This document shows positions 1-10,184 of a stretch of DNA of 64,000 nt, in pieces. The stretch is taken from assembly GCF_004011805.1 (NCBI RefSeq), contig NZ_RCHJ01000013.1, forward strand, positions 124,001 to 188,000. The letters are read 5' to 3'. Origin of the DNA: Piscinibacter defluvii (lineage in GTDB: Bacteria > Pseudomonadota > Gammaproteobacteria > Burkholderiales > Burkholderiaceae_C). A model generated the notes under the pieces. That model was not told the DNA's origin and did no database searches. It worked only from the letters and a program-made list of their open reading frames with translations. Position 1 is the stretch's first letter, and every line of letters begins with the position of its first letter. The position numbers were made by a program, and so were the translations under genes.

Positions 1-724
1 GCGCGTTGACCTTCTCGTAGAGCTCGATGCGCAGTTCCTCGAGCTTGTCCTTCGGCCCGCGCTGCAGCAGCTCGAACATGTCGATCGGCTCCATCAGCAC
101 CTCCTTGGCCAGCAGCATCGCCTTCTCGGCCGTGCCGCCCACGCCGATGCCCAGCATGCCCGGCGGGCACCAGCCCGCGCCCATGGTCGGCACGGTCTTG
201 AGCACCCAGTCGACCAGGTTGTCGCTCGGGTTCATCATCACGAACTTGCTCTTGTTCTCGCTGCCGCCGCCCTTGGCGGCGACGGTCACGTCGAGCGTGC
301 TGCCGGGCACCACCGTCATGTGCACCACGGCGGGCGTGTTGTCCTTGGTGTTCTTGCGCTCGAACAGCGGGTCGGCCAGCACCGAGGCGCGCAGCTTGTT
401 CCCCGGATCGAGGTAGCCGCGCCGCACGCCCTCGTTGACGGCGTCCTCGATGGAGCCGGGGAAGCCCTCGAAGCGCACGTCCATGCCGATCTTCAGGAAC
501 ACGTTGACGATGCCGGTGTCCTGGCAGATCGGGCGCCGGCCTTCGGCGCACAACTTGGAGTTGGTCAGGATCTGCGCGATCGCGTCCTTGGCCGCCGGGC
601 TCTGCTCGCTCGCGTAGGCGCGCGCCAGGTGGGCGATGTAGTCGGCCGGGTGGTAGTAGCTGATGTACTGCAGGGCGGCGGCGACGCTCTCGACGAGGTC
701 GGCATGGCGGATGACGGTGGGCAT
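1..724 (-). CDS. fumA: Class I fumarate hydratase (partial, N-terminal part)
   Basis: Iron-sulfur (class I) fumarase, which interconverts fumarate and L-malate in the TCA cycle in the cytoplasm. The ATG is at 724-722 and the gene runs off the left edge, so only about 241 N-terminal residues are visible. Family motifs seen are EGRRPICQDTGIVN (a cluster-binding cysteine region), NKLRASVL, KGGGSENKSKF and GAGWCPPGMLGIGVGG. Class I single-chain enzymes are about 500 residues long, so roughly half is missing through the window edge and not through damage. It is divergent from the mrp operon, with 158 nt between the start codons. The related tartrate dehydratase is a less likely alternative. Confidence 0.93.
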   Translation of the reverse strand, partial: MPTVIRHADLVESVAAALQYISYYHPADYIAHLARAYASEQSPAAKDAIAQILTNSKLCAEGRRPICQDTGIVNVFLKIGMDVRFEGFPGSIEDAVNEGVRRGYLDPGNKLRASVLADPLFERKNTKDNTPAVVHMTVVPGSTLDVTVAAKGGGSENKSKFVMMNPSDNLVDWVLKTVPTMGAGWCPPGMLGIGVGGTAEKAMLLAKEVLMEPIDMFELLQRGPKDKLEELRIELYEKVNA

Positions 725-853
725 GGTCTTGTCCAGGGCGGGGAGGGCGAACCGAAAGTTTACCGACGCGGCTGACACCGGACTGATCTGTCAACCTCCG
801 GCACGAAGCCCGCGACGCCGCAGGTCTTCTCGGGGCCGGCGGCGTGGCGTTCC

Positions 854-859
854 TAGAAT
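854..859 (+). promoter_or_regulatory. Possible -10 element of the mrp operon
   Basis: TAGAAT lies 23 nt before the mrpA ATG in the divergent fumA/mrpA intergenic region. No convincing -35 was found at the expected spacing, so this rests on the hexamer and its position alone. Confidence 0.25.
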
Positions 860-882
860 CGCGCCGCTTCTCCCGCCGACCC

Positions 883-3717
883 ATGAACCCGCTGCCGCTC
901 GTCGTCCTGCTGCCGCTGCTCCTGGGCACGACCCTGTGCTTCTGGAGCGGGCAGGTGCCCACGCGCGGGCGCCGCGCGCTGACCGCCTGGCTCGCCGCGG
1001 CCGTCACCGCGGCGTCGCTCGCGCTGCTGCTGGCGCTGGCCGGGGCGGTGTTCGACGGCCAGGTGCTGCTGTCGCGCAGCGCGTGGATCCCGGCGATCGG
1101 GCTGGACGCCAACTTCCGCCTCGACGGCCTGGCGCTGATGTTCGCGCTGCTGATCACCGGCATCGGCCTGCTGATCATCCTGTACGCCGCCTGGTACCTG
1201 CACGAGCGCGACCCGGCCGGCAAGTTCTACAGCCTGCTGATGCTGTTCATGGCGGCCATGCTGGGCGTGGTGCTCTCCGACAACCTGCTGCTGCTGGTGG
1301 TGTTCTGGGAGCTGACGAGCATCTCCTCGTTCCTGCTGGTGGGCTACTGGGGCCACAAGGCCGAGGCGCGTGCCGGCGCGCGCATGGCGCTCGCGGTCAC
1401 CGGCGGTGGCGGCCTCGTGCTGCTGGCCGGCGTGGTGCTGCTCGGGCACATCGGCGGCAGCCACGACCTGTCGGTGCTGTTCGAGCGCGTTCCGCAGATC
1501 CGCGCGCACCCGCTGTTCCCGCTGGCCACGGTGCTGATCCTGATCGGCTGCTTCACGAAGAGCGCGCAGTGGCCGTTCCACTTCTGGCTGCCCGAGGCGA
1601 TGGCCGCGCCGACGCCGGTCTCGGCCTACCTGCACTCGGCCACCATGGTCAAGGCCGGGCTGTTCCTGCTCGCGCGGCTGTACCCGGTGCTCGGCGGGCC
1701 GGGGCTGTTCGAGTCCGTGGTCGCCACCGTCGGCCTGGCCACCATGGCCTTCGCCGCCTACGTGGCGGTGTTCAAGCACGACCTGAAGGGCCTGCTGGCC
1801 TACTCGACCATCAGCCACCTCGGGCTGATCACCTTCCTGATCGGGCTGGCCACGCCGCTGTCGGCGGTGGCGGCGGTGTTCCACATCCTGAACCACGCCA
1901 CCTTCAAGTGCTCGCTGTTCATGACCGCCGGCATCATCGACCACGAGACCGGCACGCGCGACATGCGCCGCCTTGCCGGCCTGATGAAGCTGATGCCCTG
2001 GACGGCGACGCTGGCGATGGTCGCCGCCGCCTCGATGGCCGGCGTGCCGCTGGCCAACGGCTTCCTCTCGAAGGAGATGTTCTTCGCCGAGGCGGTGGGC
2101 GTGCAGCACGGCGCCGCGTGGAGCGTGCTGGTGCCGCTCGCGGCGACCTTCGGCGGCATCTGCTCGGTGGCCTACTCGCTGCGTTTCATCCACGACGTGT
2201 TCTTCAACGGCGAACCGAGGGACCTGCCGAACCCGCACCCGCACGAGCCGCCGCTGATGATGAAGGCGCCGGTGGCGCTGCTGGTGCTGCTGTGCGTCGT
2301 GGTCGGCGTCGCGCCGGCGCTGACCTTCGGCCCGCTGGTGCATGTCGCGGCCAGCGCGGTGCTCGGCATGCCCCCGCCCGCGTACCACCTGGCGATCTGG
2401 CACGGCGTCAACGCCCCGCTGGCCATGAGCGCCGTCGCGCTGGTGCTCGGCGTGGCGCTGTACTTCGCGTTGCAGCGCCGCTTCGACCTGCACCTGCACC
2501 ACCCGCGCGGCTGGACCGGCCGGCTGCTCTTCACGCACGCGGTCGACGGCCTGTTCGCGCTGGCCGGGCGCGTCACGCAGCGGCTGGAGAACGGCTCGCT
2601 GCAGCGTTATGCCGCGCTGATGGTCGGCAGCGCCATCGTGCTCGCGGCCTGGCCGTGGTGGGGCGGGCAGGGCGGCTCGATCGGCGCCGGCACGCGCACG
2701 CTGCTGCCGGCCTCGCCGCTGGCGCTGGTGCTGTGGGCGCTGCTGCTGGCCAGCGGTGCCGCGCTGGTGGCCACGCACCACCAGCGCTTCCGCGCCGTGG
2801 TGCTGCTCGGCGTGGTCGGGCTGGTCACCTCGCTCACGTTCGTTGCGCTGTCGGCGCCCGACCTCGCGCTGACGCAGCTCAGCGTCGAGGTGGTGTCGAC
2901 GGTGCTGCTGCTGATGGGCCTGGCGCTGCTGCCGCAGACCGCGCCGCGCGAGTCGAGCCCGGCGCGGCGCACGCGCGACGCGCTGCTCGCGCTGGCCGGC
3001 GGCGGCGGCATCGCCTGGCTGACCTGGATCGTGCTGACGCGCGACCACGACTCGATCGCCTGGTACTTCCTGGAGAACTCGCTCGCCCGGGGCGGCGGCA
3101 CCAACGTGGTCAACGTGATCCTGGTCGACTTCCGCGGCTACGACACCTTCGGCGAGATCACCGTGCTGGGCATCGCCGCGGTCGGCGTGCTGGCGCTGCT
3201 GGACGGCTGGCGCGTGCGGCGCCCGGCGACCGATCCGCAGGGCCGGCCCTGGAGCTTCGAGCCCGAGCCGCTGATGCTGCGCGTCGCGGCGCGCCTCGTG
3301 CTGCCGCTGGCGCTGGTGGCCAGCGTGCACATCTTCTGGCGCGGCCACAACCTGCCCGGCGGCGGCTTCGTCGCCGGCCTGGTGACCGGCATCGCGCTGC
3401 TGCTGCAGTACATGGCCAGCGGGCAGGGCCGCGCCGAGGCGCTGCTGCACGCCGGCGGCGGGCAGCGCTACACACGCTGGGTCGGCACCGGGCTGGCCAT
3501 CGCCGGGCTCACCGGGCTCGGCGCCTTCGCCTTCGGCCGGCCCTTCCTGACCAGCGCGCATGGCCACCCGGTGGTGCCGCTGCTGGGCGAGCTGCCGCTG
3601 GCCAGCGCGGCGCTGTTCGACCTCGGCGTCTACCTCACCGTGGTGGGCGCCACGATGCTGATGCTCTCGGCGCTCGGCGCGGCGAGCAAGGAGACGTCCA
3701 AGGTGAGGGCCGCGTGA
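883..3717 (+). CDS. mrpA: Mrp-type cation/H+ antiporter subunit A (A-B fusion)
   Basis: Largest subunit of a multi-subunit Na+ or K+/H+ antiporter (Mrp/Mnh/Pha) of the inner membrane, 944 residues and almost entirely hydrophobic. The N-terminal two thirds are NuoL-like, with the segments [18 protein letters not shown] and [15 protein letters not shown] that carry the conserved acidic and lysine residues of proton-antiporter modules. The C-terminal part from about residue 800 is MrpB-like, with [13 protein letters not shown] near residue 821, so B is fused to A as in group 2 (six-gene) Mrp systems. The ATG at 883 was chosen over an in-frame ATG at 844 because the protein then starts directly with a membrane segment. 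Its TGA overlaps the ATG of mrpC. Confidence 0.95.
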   Translation: MNPLPLVVLLPLLLGTTLCFWSGQVPTRGRRALTAWLAAAVTAASLALLLALAGAVFDGQVLLSRSAWIPAIGLDANFRLDGLALMFALLITGIGLLIILYAAWYLHERDPAGKFYSLLMLFMAAMLGVVLSDNLLLLVVFWELTSISSFLLVGYWGHKAEARAGARMALAVTGGGGLVLLAGVVLLGHIGGSHDLSVLFERVPQIRAHPLFPLATVLILIGCFTKSAQWPFHFWLPEAMAAPTPVSAYLHSATMVKAGLFLLARLYPVLGGPGLFESVVATVGLATMAFAAYVAVFKHDLKGLLAYSTISHLGLITFLIGLATPLSAVAAVFHILNHATFKCSLFMTAGIIDHETGTRDMRRLAGLMKLMPWTATLAMVAAASMAGVPLANGFLSKEMFFAEAVGVQHGAAWSVLVPLAATFGGICSVAYSLRFIHDVFFNGEPRDLPNPHPHEPPLMMKAPVALLVLLCVVVGVAPALTFGPLVHVAASAVLGMPPPAYHLAIWHGVNAPLAMSAVALVLGVALYFALQRRFDLHLHHPRGWTGRLLFTHAVDGLFALAGRVTQRLENGSLQRYAALMVGSAIVLAAWPWWGGQGGSIGAGTRTLLPASPLALVLWALLLASGAALVATHHQRFRAVVLLGVVGLVTSLTFVALSAPDLALTQLSVEVVSTVLLLMGLALLPQTAPRESSPARRTRDALLALAGGGGIAWLTWIVLTRDHDSIAWYFLENSLARGGGTNVVNVILVDFRGYDTFGEITVLGIAAVGVLALLDGWRVRRPATDPQGRPWSFEPEPLMLRVAARLVLPLALVASVHIFWRGHNLPGGGFVAGLVTGIALLLQYMASGQGRAEALLHAGGGQRYTRWVGTGLAIAGLTGLGAFAFGRPFLTSAHGHPVVPLLGELPLASAALFDLGVYLTVVGATMLMLSALGAASKETSKVRAA

Positions 3718-4064
3718 TGCCGAGCATGGAGTTCCTCGTCGCCACGGGCGTGGGCTGGGTCACCGCCTGCGGCCTCTACCTGCTGCTGCGCGGACGCAGC
3801 TTCCCGGTGGTGCTCGGGCTGTCGCTGCTCGGGTACGCGGTCAACGTGTTCATCTTCGCGATGGGCCGGCTGTGGCACGACGCCGCGCCCGTGCTCGGCG
3901 GCGCGGGCGAGGTGGCCGACCCGCTGCCGCAGGCGCTGGTGCTGACGGCCATCGTGATCGGCTTCGCCACCACCGGCTTCGTGGTCGAGCTGGCGCTGCG
4001 CAGCCGGCACGAATCGGGCACCGACCATGTCGACGGCCAGCGCGACGAGGGGGCCGCACGGTGA
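3717..4064 (+). CDS. mrpC: Mrp antiporter subunit C
   Basis: 115-residue NuoK-like membrane subunit of the Mrp complex with three predicted helices. The start ATG shares one base with the mrpA stop (ATGA), a sign of translational coupling. Residues such as SFPVVLGLSLLGYAVNVFIFAMG and the helix around ALVLTAIVIGFATTGFVVE match the MrpC/NuoK fold. The last about 18 residues are polar. The gene sits in the usual A-C-D order. Confidence 0.93.
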   Translation: MPSMEFLVATGVGWVTACGLYLLLRGRSFPVVLGLSLLGYAVNVFIFAMGRLWHDAAPVLGGAGEVADPLPQALVLTAIVIGFATTGFVVELALRSRHESGTDHVDGQRDEGAAR

Positions 4065-5635
4065 TTGCCGACTTCCTCGCAACCCATCTGCCCATCCTGC
4101 CGGTGCTGCTGCCGGCCGGCACGGCGGTGCTGCTGCTGCTGCTGGGTGACGCGGCGCCGCGCCTGCGCCTGGCGCGCCGCGCGGCCGTCGCCTCGGCGCT
4201 GCTCGGGCTGCTGCTGGCGGCCCGGCTGGCCGTCGAGGCGGATGCGGGCGTGTTGCGGGTCTACCGCGTCGGCGAGTGGCCGGCGCCCTACGGCATCGTG
4301 CTGGTGATCGACCGGCTCGCGGCGCTGATGCTGCTGCTGACCGGCTGCATCGCGCTGCCGGTGCTGGTGTACGCGGCCGGCGGCTGGGATGCGCACGGCC
4401 GCCACTTCCATGCGCTGTTCCAGTTCCAGCTGATGGGCTTGAACGGCGCCTTCGTGACCGGCGACCTGTTCAACCTGTTCGTCTTCTTCGAGGTGCTGCT
4501 GATCGCCAGCTACGTGCTGATGCTGCACGGCAGCGGCCGCGAGCGGCTGCGCGTCGGGCTGCACTACGTGGTGCTGAACCTGGCGGCCTCGGCCCTGTTC
4601 CTCGTCGGCGTGGCGCTGCTGTACGCGCTGACCGGCACGCTGAACTTCGCCGACCTGGCGCTGCGCGTGCCGCAGGTCGGCGCGCCCGAGGCGGCGCTGC
4701 TGCAGGCCGCGGCGCTGCTGCTGCTGGTGGTGTTCGGCTTCAAGGCGGCGCTGATGCCGCTGGCGCTGTGGCTGCCGGCCACCTACGCCGCGGCCAGCGC
4801 CCCGGTGGCGGCGCTGTTCGCCATCATGACCAAGGTCGGCGTCTACGCGATCGTGCGCGTGCACGGCGTCGTGTTCGGGGCCGAGGCCGGCGCCTCGGCC
4901 TTCACGGTGCAGCCGCTGCTGTTGCCGCTGGCGCTGCTCACCTCGGCGACCGGCGTGCTGGGCGCACTGGCCGCGACCACGCTGCCGCGCCTGGTCGCCT
5001 GGCTGACGGTGGCCTCGGTCGGCACGGTGCTGGCCGCGCTCGGCCTGTTCAACGCGGCGGCCTGGTCGGCGGCGCTGTTCTACATGGCCAACAGCACGCT
5101 GGTGATCGCCGGGCTGTTCCTGCTCGCCGAGCTGGTGGCGGCGCAGCGCGGCGAGGCCGCCGGCCGGCTCGAGCCGGCCGCGCCGGTGGCGCAGCCGACC
5201 CTGCTCGGCCTGATGCTGCTGCTGGCCGCCGCCTCGGTGGCCGGGCTGCCGCCGCTGCCGGGCTTCATCGGCAAGCTGATGATCCTCGAGGCCTCGCTGC
5301 CGCATGGCGCGGTGGTCGCCGTCTGGTCGGTGATCCTCGGTGCCGGTTTCCTGACGCTGATCGGCCTGGCGAGGGCCGGCAGCATCCTGTTCTGGCACGT
5401 GCGCAGCGAGTCGAGCGGCAGCGCGGCGGGCGCCAGCCCGCGGCTGGTGGCGGCGACGCTCGCCCTGCTGGGCTCCGGCATCCTGATGAGCGCGTTCGCC
5501 GCGCCGCTGCAGCGCTACACCGAGGCGGCCGCGGCGCAGCTGCTCGACCGCGCCGCCTACGCCCGCGCCGTGCTGGGCGACGAACGCGCCACGACCACGC
5601 GGCCCTACCGCGGCGAACCGGGAGCCCCGCGGTGA
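4061..5635 (+). CDS. mrpD: Mrp antiporter subunit D
   Basis: 524-residue NuoN/NuoM-like proton-translocating subunit of the Mrp antiporter. The GTG start at 4061 overlaps the mrpC stop by four bases (GTGA), and no nearer ATG is in frame. The conserved stretches NLFVFFEVLLIASYVLMLHG and FKAALMPLALWLPATYAAAS carry the Glu and Lys expected in the antiporter family. About fourteen hydrophobic helices are evident. A and D are thought to be the two antiporter-like channels of the complex, and the smaller subunits are needed for assembly. Confidence 0.93.
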   Translation: MIADFLATHLPILPVLLPAGTAVLLLLLGDAAPRLRLARRAAVASALLGLLLAARLAVEADAGVLRVYRVGEWPAPYGIVLVIDRLAALMLLLTGCIALPVLVYAAGGWDAHGRHFHALFQFQLMGLNGAFVTGDLFNLFVFFEVLLIASYVLMLHGSGRERLRVGLHYVVLNLAASALFLVGVALLYALTGTLNFADLALRVPQVGAPEAALLQAAALLLLVVFGFKAALMPLALWLPATYAAASAPVAALFAIMTKVGVYAIVRVHGVVFGAEAGASAFTVQPLLLPLALLTSATGVLGALAATTLPRLVAWLTVASVGTVLAALGLFNAAAWSAALFYMANSTLVIAGLFLLAELVAAQRGEAAGRLEPAAPVAQPTLLGLMLLLAAASVAGLPPLPGFIGKLMILEASLPHGAVVAVWSVILGAGFLTLIGLARAGSILFWHVRSESSGSAAGASPRLVAATLALLGSGILMSAFAAPLQRYTEAAAAQLLDRAAYARAVLGDERATTTRPYRGEPGAPR

Positions 5636-6126
5636 AGCCCGGCGCCGGCTGGTTCTCGCACCCGGTGCTGTCGCTGCTGCTGGCCGCGGCCTGGTTGCTG
5701 CTGCAGCGCAGCCTCGCGCCGGCGCAGCTGCTGACGGCGGCGCTGCTCGCGCTGCTGGTGCCGCGGCTGGTGCATGGCCTCCTCGGCCCGGGCGTCCGGC
5801 TGCGCAGCGTCGGCACGGCGCTGCGTCTGGCCGGCGTGGTGCTGTGGGACATCCTGGTGGCCAACCTGGCGGTGGCGCGCCTGGTGCTGAACCCGGCGGC
5901 GCGGCCCCGGCCGGCCTGGGTGCCGGTGCCGCTGACGCTCACCCATCCGACCGCGGTGTCGCTGCTGGCCAGCATCGTCACCACCACGCCGGGCACGGTC
6001 TCCTGCGTGGTCGACGAGGAGCGCCGTGAGATCCTGGTGCACGCGCTGGACTGCGCCGACCCGGGCGCGCTGGTGGCCGACATCCAGCGCCGCTACGAGG
6101 CGCCGCTGCGGGAGATCTTCGAATGA
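5632..6126 (+). CDS. mrpE: Mrp antiporter subunit E
   Basis: 164-residue MrpE-type subunit with an N-terminal pair of membrane segments followed by a cytoplasmic domain. The motif VPVPLTLTHPTAVSLLAS and the downstream TTTPGTVSCVVDEE are characteristic of MrpE/MnhE. The GTG start overlaps the mrpD stop (GTGA), the second such coupled junction in the operon. The protein ends ...LREIFE, where TGA overlaps the mrpF ATG. Confidence 0.92.
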   Translation: MKPGAGWFSHPVLSLLLAAAWLLLQRSLAPAQLLTAALLALLVPRLVHGLLGPGVRLRSVGTALRLAGVVLWDILVANLAVARLVLNPAARPRPAWVPVPLTLTHPTAVSLLASIVTTTPGTVSCVVDEERREILVHALDCADPGALVADIQRRYEAPLREIFE

Positions 6127-6398
6127 ACCTGATCGAGCTGGCCCTGGACTTCGCCCTCGGCGCGGTGGCGCTGGCCCTGCTGCCCTGCGCCTGGCGGCTG
6201 CTGCGCGGCCCGGAGGCCGTGGACCGCGTGCTCGCGCTGGACACGCTCTACATCAACACCGTGGCGCTGGTGATCCTGCTCGGGTTGCGCTGGCGCAGCG
6301 CGCTGCTGTTCGAGGCGGCGCTGATCGTCGCGATGCTGGGCTTCGTCTCGACGGTGGCGCTGGCGCGTTACCTGAGCCGCGGTGACGTGATCGAATGA
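6123..6398 (+). CDS. mrpF: Mrp antiporter subunit F
   Basis: 91-residue small membrane subunit with three helices. The segment CAWRLLRGPEAVDRVLALDT is the MrpF signature (RxxxGPxxxDRxxAxD), and the end of the protein (ALARYLSRGDVIE) also fits. The ATG overlaps the mrpE TGA (ATGA). The gene is short but sits in the invariant E-F-G order. Confidence 0.92.
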   Translation: MNLIELALDFALGAVALALLPCAWRLLRGPEAVDRVLALDTLYINTVALVILLGLRWRSALLFEAALIVAMLGFVSTVALARYLSRGDVIE

Positions 6399-6411
6399 CC
6401 GGAGACCGGTG

Positions 6412-6771
6412 ATGGAAACCCTGCCGCTGTGGATCGAGATCGCCGTCGCCGCGCTGCTGGTGGTGGGCGGGCTGTTCACGCTGGTCGGCGCGATCGGCAT
6501 GCTGCGCTTCCCGGACTTCCTGATGCGCCTGCACGCGCCCACCAAGGCGACCACGCTGGGCGTGGGCGGCGTGCTGCTGGCGAGCATGGCGCTGGCCTGG
6601 GTTCAGGGCCGGGCCGGCCTGCCCGAGCTGCTGATCACGCTGTTCCTGTTCGTCACCGCGCCGGTCTCGGCCAGCCTGATGGCCCAGGCCGCGCTGCACC
6701 TGCGCGTGCCCTCGCGCGCCGGGCCGCCGCCGGGCCGTGCTGCCGGCGCGAACACGGACGGGCCCGCATGA
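6412..6771 (+). CDS. mrpG: Mrp antiporter subunit G
   Basis: 119-residue MrpG subunit with three hydrophobic helices and the family motif IGMLRFPDFLMRLHAPTKAT in the loop after helix 1. A GTG at 6409 directly precedes the ATG at 6412. The ATG is preferred because GGAGA (6401-6405) lies six bases before it. The end overlaps the next start (ATGA), so the DUF2062 gene is the last member of this operon. Confidence 0.92.
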   Translation: METLPLWIEIAVAALLVVGGLFTLVGAIGMLRFPDFLMRLHAPTKATTLGVGGVLLASMALAWVQGRAGLPELLITLFLFVTAPVSASLMAQAALHLRVPSRAGPPPGRAAGANTDGPA

Positions 6772-7337
6772 ACGACCGGCTGCGTCGGCTGCTGCCCACC
6801 CCCGAGGCCCTGAGCCGCAACCGCTGGCTGCGCTGGATCGGCCCGGCGCTGCACCATCCGCGGCTGTGGCACATGAGCCGGCGCGGCATCGCGCTCGGGG
6901 TGGCGCTGGGCATCTTCTTCGGCCTGCTGGTGCCGATCGCGCAGATCCCGCTGGCCGCGGCCGCGGCCGTGCTGATGCGGGCGAACCTGCCGACCGCAGT
7001 GGCCAGCACGCTGGTCACCAACCCGGTCACCTTCGGCCCGGTGTACTACGCGGCCTGGCGCGTGGGCAACGCTGTCCTGGGCGGGCCGGCCGGCGAGCCG
7101 CCCGCGCCGACGGTGGCCGACGCGGAGGCCGAGGCCGAGGCGGCGCACGCCGCGGACGAATCCTGGTTCGAGCGCGCCTGGCGCCGCATCAGCGGGGTCG
7201 GCAAGCCGCTGCTGCTCGGGCTGGCGATCTTCGCCGCGGTGGGCGGGCTGCTCAGCTACCTGCTGGTCTCGGGCGCCTGGCACCTGAAGGTGCGCCTGCA
7301 GCGGTGGCGCCGACGCCGGCGACAGGGCGGGGCCTGA
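6768..7337 (+). CDS. DUF2062 membrane protein
   Basis: 189-residue inner-membrane protein of the DUF2062 family, whose function is not known. Family features seen are a basic N-terminus with LWHMSRRGIALGVALGIFFG and the conserved ANLPTAVASTLVTNPVTFGPVYY. The middle (residues about 110-130) is a Glu/Ala-rich linker, followed by one more membrane helix. The ATG overlaps the mrpG stop, so it is co-translated with the antiporter. DUF2062 genes occur near envelope or ion-transport genes in betaproteobacteria, but no mechanistic link can be read from the sequence. Confidence 0.85.
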   Translation: MNDRLRRLLPTPEALSRNRWLRWIGPALHHPRLWHMSRRGIALGVALGIFFGLLVPIAQIPLAAAAAVLMRANLPTAVASTLVTNPVTFGPVYYAAWRVGNAVLGGPAGEPPAPTVADAEAEAEAAHAADESWFERAWRRISGVGKPLLLGLAIFAAVGGLLSYLLVSGAWHLKVRLQRWRRRRRQGGA

Positions 7338-7350
7338 GCCGTCCAGAGGC

Positions 7351-8001
7351 CTAGTGTCCGTTGCGCACGGGCTGGAGGTGACGCTCGAGCAGCCGGTCGG
7401 CGAAGCCCAGCGCCATCGCCGACAGCAGGAAGGCGAGGTGGATGCCGACCTGCGCGACCAGCACCCGGTCGGGCAGCTTGTCGGCGTTGATGAAGCTCTT
7501 GAGCAGGTGGATCGAGCTGATGCCGATCAGCGCCATCGCCAGCTTGACCTTCAGCACCGAGGCGTTGACGTGGCTGAGCCACTCCGGCTCGTCCGGGTGG
7601 CCCTCGAGGTTCATGCGGCTGACGAAGGTGTCGTAGCCGCCGACGATCACCATGATCAGCAGGTTGCTGATCATCACCACGTCGATCATGCCCAGCAGCA
7701 CGAGCATGATGATGGTCTCGTTCAGGCCCTTGATCTGCTCGTAGCCGACCCGGGCGCCCTCGGCGTTGAGGATCGGGTTGGCCTTGTAGCCGAGGTTCTC
7801 GACCAGGATCGTCAGCGCGTGCTGGCTGCCGAAGGCGGCTTCGATGAGGTGTACCAGTTCGGCACAGAAGTGGTACACGTAGACCGCCTGGGCGGCGATC
7901 AGGCCGAGGTACAGCGGCAGCTGCAGCCAGCGGCTGAGGAAGATCAGGTTCTCCAGCGGGCCCAGCTTCCCGCGCGGCCGCGTGTCCAGCGGTCTGCTCA
8001 T
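7351..8001 (-). CDS. YqhA / UPF0114-like membrane protein
   Basis: 216-residue multi-pass membrane protein matching the YqhA (TIGR00645, UPF0114) family of unknown function. Four hydrophobic segments are separated by family stretches such as GYDTFVSRMNLEGHPD, HVNASVLKVKLAMALIGISS and HLLKSFIN. The start MSRPLDTR at 8001 was preferred to an upstream in-frame ATG at 8058 because a purine-rich GGGGGGAAACGA precedes it. It is convergent with the mrp operon (13 nt) and divergent from acs. Confidence 0.82.
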   Translation of the reverse strand: MSRPLDTRPRGKLGPLENLIFLSRWLQLPLYLGLIAAQAVYVYHFCAELVHLIEAAFGSQHALTILVENLGYKANPILNAEGARVGYEQIKGLNETIIMLVLLGMIDVVMISNLLIMVIVGGYDTFVSRMNLEGHPDEPEWLSHVNASVLKVKLAMALIGISSIHLLKSFINADKLPDRVLVAQVGIHLAFLLSAMALGFADRLLERHLQPVRNGH

Positions 8002-8039
8002 TCGTTTCCCCCCTCGGGTTGTCCCAGTATTGGCCGGGG

Positions 8040-8045
8040 ATTCTA
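8040..8045 (-). promoter_or_regulatory. Possible -10 element of the yqhA-like gene
   Basis: TAGAAT on the minus strand, 38 nt upstream of the start codon at 8001. No clear -35 hexamer was found. Confidence 0.22.
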
Positions 8046-8160
8046 GGCTGCGTAGCATCGTCGGCGACGCGGGGCGTCAGCCCTTCGTAAGAGCATCTGC
8101 CTAAGGTCCGCACCATACCGATCCGGGCCGCCGGTCCGATTCATTCATCAGGAGACGCCG

Positions 8161-10125
8161 ATGAGCGAGACCCACCTCTATCCGCCGCCCGACGCCGCGG
8201 TCAAGAACGCATACATCTCCGGTCGCGAGGCCTACGACAAGCTGTGCGCCGAGGCGGAGTCCGACTACGAAGGCTACTGGTCGCGCCTGGCGCGCGAGTT
8301 CGTCACCTGGAAGAAGCCCTTCACGAAGGCGCTGGACGAGAGCAACGCGCCGTTCTTCAAGTGGTTCGAGGACGGCGAGCTGAACGTCTCCTACAACTGC
8401 CTGGACCGCAACGTCGAGAAGGGCCTCGGCGACAAGGTCGCGATCATCTTCGAGGCCGACGACGGCAAGGTCACCAAGGTCACCTACAAGCAGCTGCTGG
8501 CGCAGGTCAGCCAGCTGGCCAATGCGCTGAAGGCGCGCGGCATCAAGAAGGGCGACCGCGTCGTCATCTACATGTCGATGAGCGTCGAGGGCGTGGCCGC
8601 GATGCAGGCCTGCGCGCGCATCGGCGCCACGCACTCGGTGGTGTTCGGCGGCTTCTCGGCGCAATCGCTGCGCGACCGCATCGAGGACGCCGGCGCCGTG
8701 GCCGTGATCACCGCCGACGAGCAGCTGCGCGGCGGCAAGCAGCTGCCGCTGAAGGCCATCGTCGACGAGGCGATCGCGCTGGGCGGCTGCGAGAAGGTGA
8801 AGAACGTCATCGTCTACAAGCGCACCGGCGGCAACATCGCCTGGACCGCCGGCCGCGACGAGTGGCTGCACGACGTGGTGGCCGGCCAGAGCAGCACCTG
8901 CGAGCCGGAGTGGGTCGGCGCGGAGCACCCGCTCTTCCTGCTCTACACCTCGGGCTCGACCGGTAAGCCCAAGGGCGTGCAGCACAGCACCGGCGGCTAC
9001 CTGCTGCACGCGGCGCTGACGACGAAGTGGACCTTCGACCTGAAGCCCGACGACGTGTTCTGGTGCACCGCCGACATCGGCTGGGTCACCGGCCACACCT
9101 ACATCACCTACGGCCCGCTGGCGCTGGGCGGCACCGAGATCGTGTTCGAGGGCGTGCCCACCTACCCGGACGCCGGCCGCTTCTGGAAGATGATCCAGGA
9201 CCACAAGGTCACGATCTTCTACACCGCGCCCACGGCGATCCGCTCGCTGATCAAGGCCGCCGAGGCCAACGACGCGGTGCACCCGAAGAGCTACGACCTG
9301 AAGAGCCTGCGCATCCTCGGCTCGGTGGGCGAGCCGATCAACCCGGCCGCCTGGGAGTGGTACCACCAGCACGTGGGCGGCGGCCGCTGCCCGATCGTCG
9401 ACACCTTCTGGCAGACCGAGACCGGCGGGCACATGATCACCCCGCTGCCGGGCGCCACCACGCTGGTGCCGGGCTCCTGCACGCTGCCCTTCCCGGGCAT
9501 CCAGGCCGCGGTGGTCGACGAGACCGGCAAGGAAGTCGCGTGGGGGCAGGGCGGCATCCTGGTCGTCAAGCGTCCCTGGCCGTCGATGATCCGCACCATC
9601 TGGGGCGACCCGGAGCGCTTCAAGAAGAGCTACTACCCCGAGGACTTCAAGGGCAAGTACTACCTCGCGGGCGACGGCGCGATCCGCGACGCCAAGACCG
9701 GCTACTTCACCATCACCGGCCGCATCGACGACGTGCTGAACGTCTCGGGCCACCGCATGGGCACGATGGAGATCGAGTCGGCGCTGGTGTCGCACACCGA
9801 GCTGGTGGCCGAGGCCGCCGTGGTGGGCCGGCCGGACGAGACCACCGGCGAGGCGGTCTGCGCCTTCGTCGTGCTGAAGCGCCCGCGCCCGACCGGCGAC
9901 GAGGCCAAGCGCATCGCCAAGGAACTGCGTGACTGGGTCGGCAAGGAGATCGGCCCGATCGCCAAGCCCAAGGACATCCGCTTCGGCGACAACCTGCCCA
10001 AGACCCGCTCGGGCAAGATCATGCGCCGCCTGCTGCGCTCGATCGCCAAGGGCGAGGCCATCACGCAGGACACCTCCACGCTGGAGAACCCGGCCATCCT
10101 GGACCAGCTCTCGCAGGTCAACTGA
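8161..10125 (+). CDS. acs: Acetyl-CoA synthetase
   Basis: AMP-forming acetyl-CoA synthetase (acetate + ATP + CoA to acetyl-CoA + AMP + PPi), cytoplasmic, 654 residues, the usual length. The P-loop-like motif [12 protein letters not shown] is at about residues 262-273, with [11 protein letters not shown] and the C-terminal hinge region [26 protein letters not shown] contains Lys619, the position acetylated by Pat-type enzymes in other Acs proteins. AGGAGA lies at the expected distance before the ATG. It probably feeds acetate into the TCA and glyoxylate cycles and is monocistronic, with a terminator just downstream. Confidence 0.97.
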   Translation: MSETHLYPPPDAAVKNAYISGREAYDKLCAEAESDYEGYWSRLAREFVTWKKPFTKALDESNAPFFKWFEDGELNVSYNCLDRNVEKGLGDKVAIIFEADDGKVTKVTYKQLLAQVSQLANALKARGIKKGDRVVIYMSMSVEGVAAMQACARIGATHSVVFGGFSAQSLRDRIEDAGAVAVITADEQLRGGKQLPLKAIVDEAIALGGCEKVKNVIVYKRTGGNIAWTAGRDEWLHDVVAGQSSTCEPEWVGAEHPLFLLYTSGSTGKPKGVQHSTGGYLLHAALTTKWTFDLKPDDVFWCTADIGWVTGHTYITYGPLALGGTEIVFEGVPTYPDAGRFWKMIQDHKVTIFYTAPTAIRSLIKAAEANDAVHPKSYDLKSLRILGSVGEPINPAAWEWYHQHVGGGRCPIVDTFWQTETGGHMITPLPGATTLVPGSCTLPFPGIQAAVVDETGKEVAWGQGGILVVKRPWPSMIRTIWGDPERFKKSYYPEDFKGKYYLAGDGAIRDAKTGYFTITGRIDDVLNVSGHRMGTMEIESALVSHTELVAEAAVVGRPDETTGEAVCAFVVLKRPRPTGDEAKRIAKELRDWVGKEIGPIAKPKDIRFGDNLPKTRSGKIMRRLLRSIAKGEAITQDTSTLENPAILDQLSQVN

Positions 10126-10146
10126 GGGCGGCTCGCCCCGGTGACG

Positions 10147-10172
10147 ACGCGGCGCCTCGGCGCCGCGTTTTC
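10147..10172 (+). terminator. Rho-independent terminator of acs
   Basis: A perfect 10-bp stem ACGCGGCGCC / GGCGCCGCGT with a 2-nt TC loop (10147-10168) is followed by TTTTCGTT. It lies 21 nt past the acs stop, in the convergent gap before the EamA gene. Confidence 0.8.
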
Positions 10173-10184
10173 GTTGGGGCCGGC

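Noticed and set aside
853-3567. Open frame of about 900 codons on the strand opposite mrpA, rich in Arg, Gln, Ala and His
   Set aside because: Third-position GC bias keeps antisense frames open in this genome. The protein has no recognisable domain and the sense strand encodes a clear MrpA.
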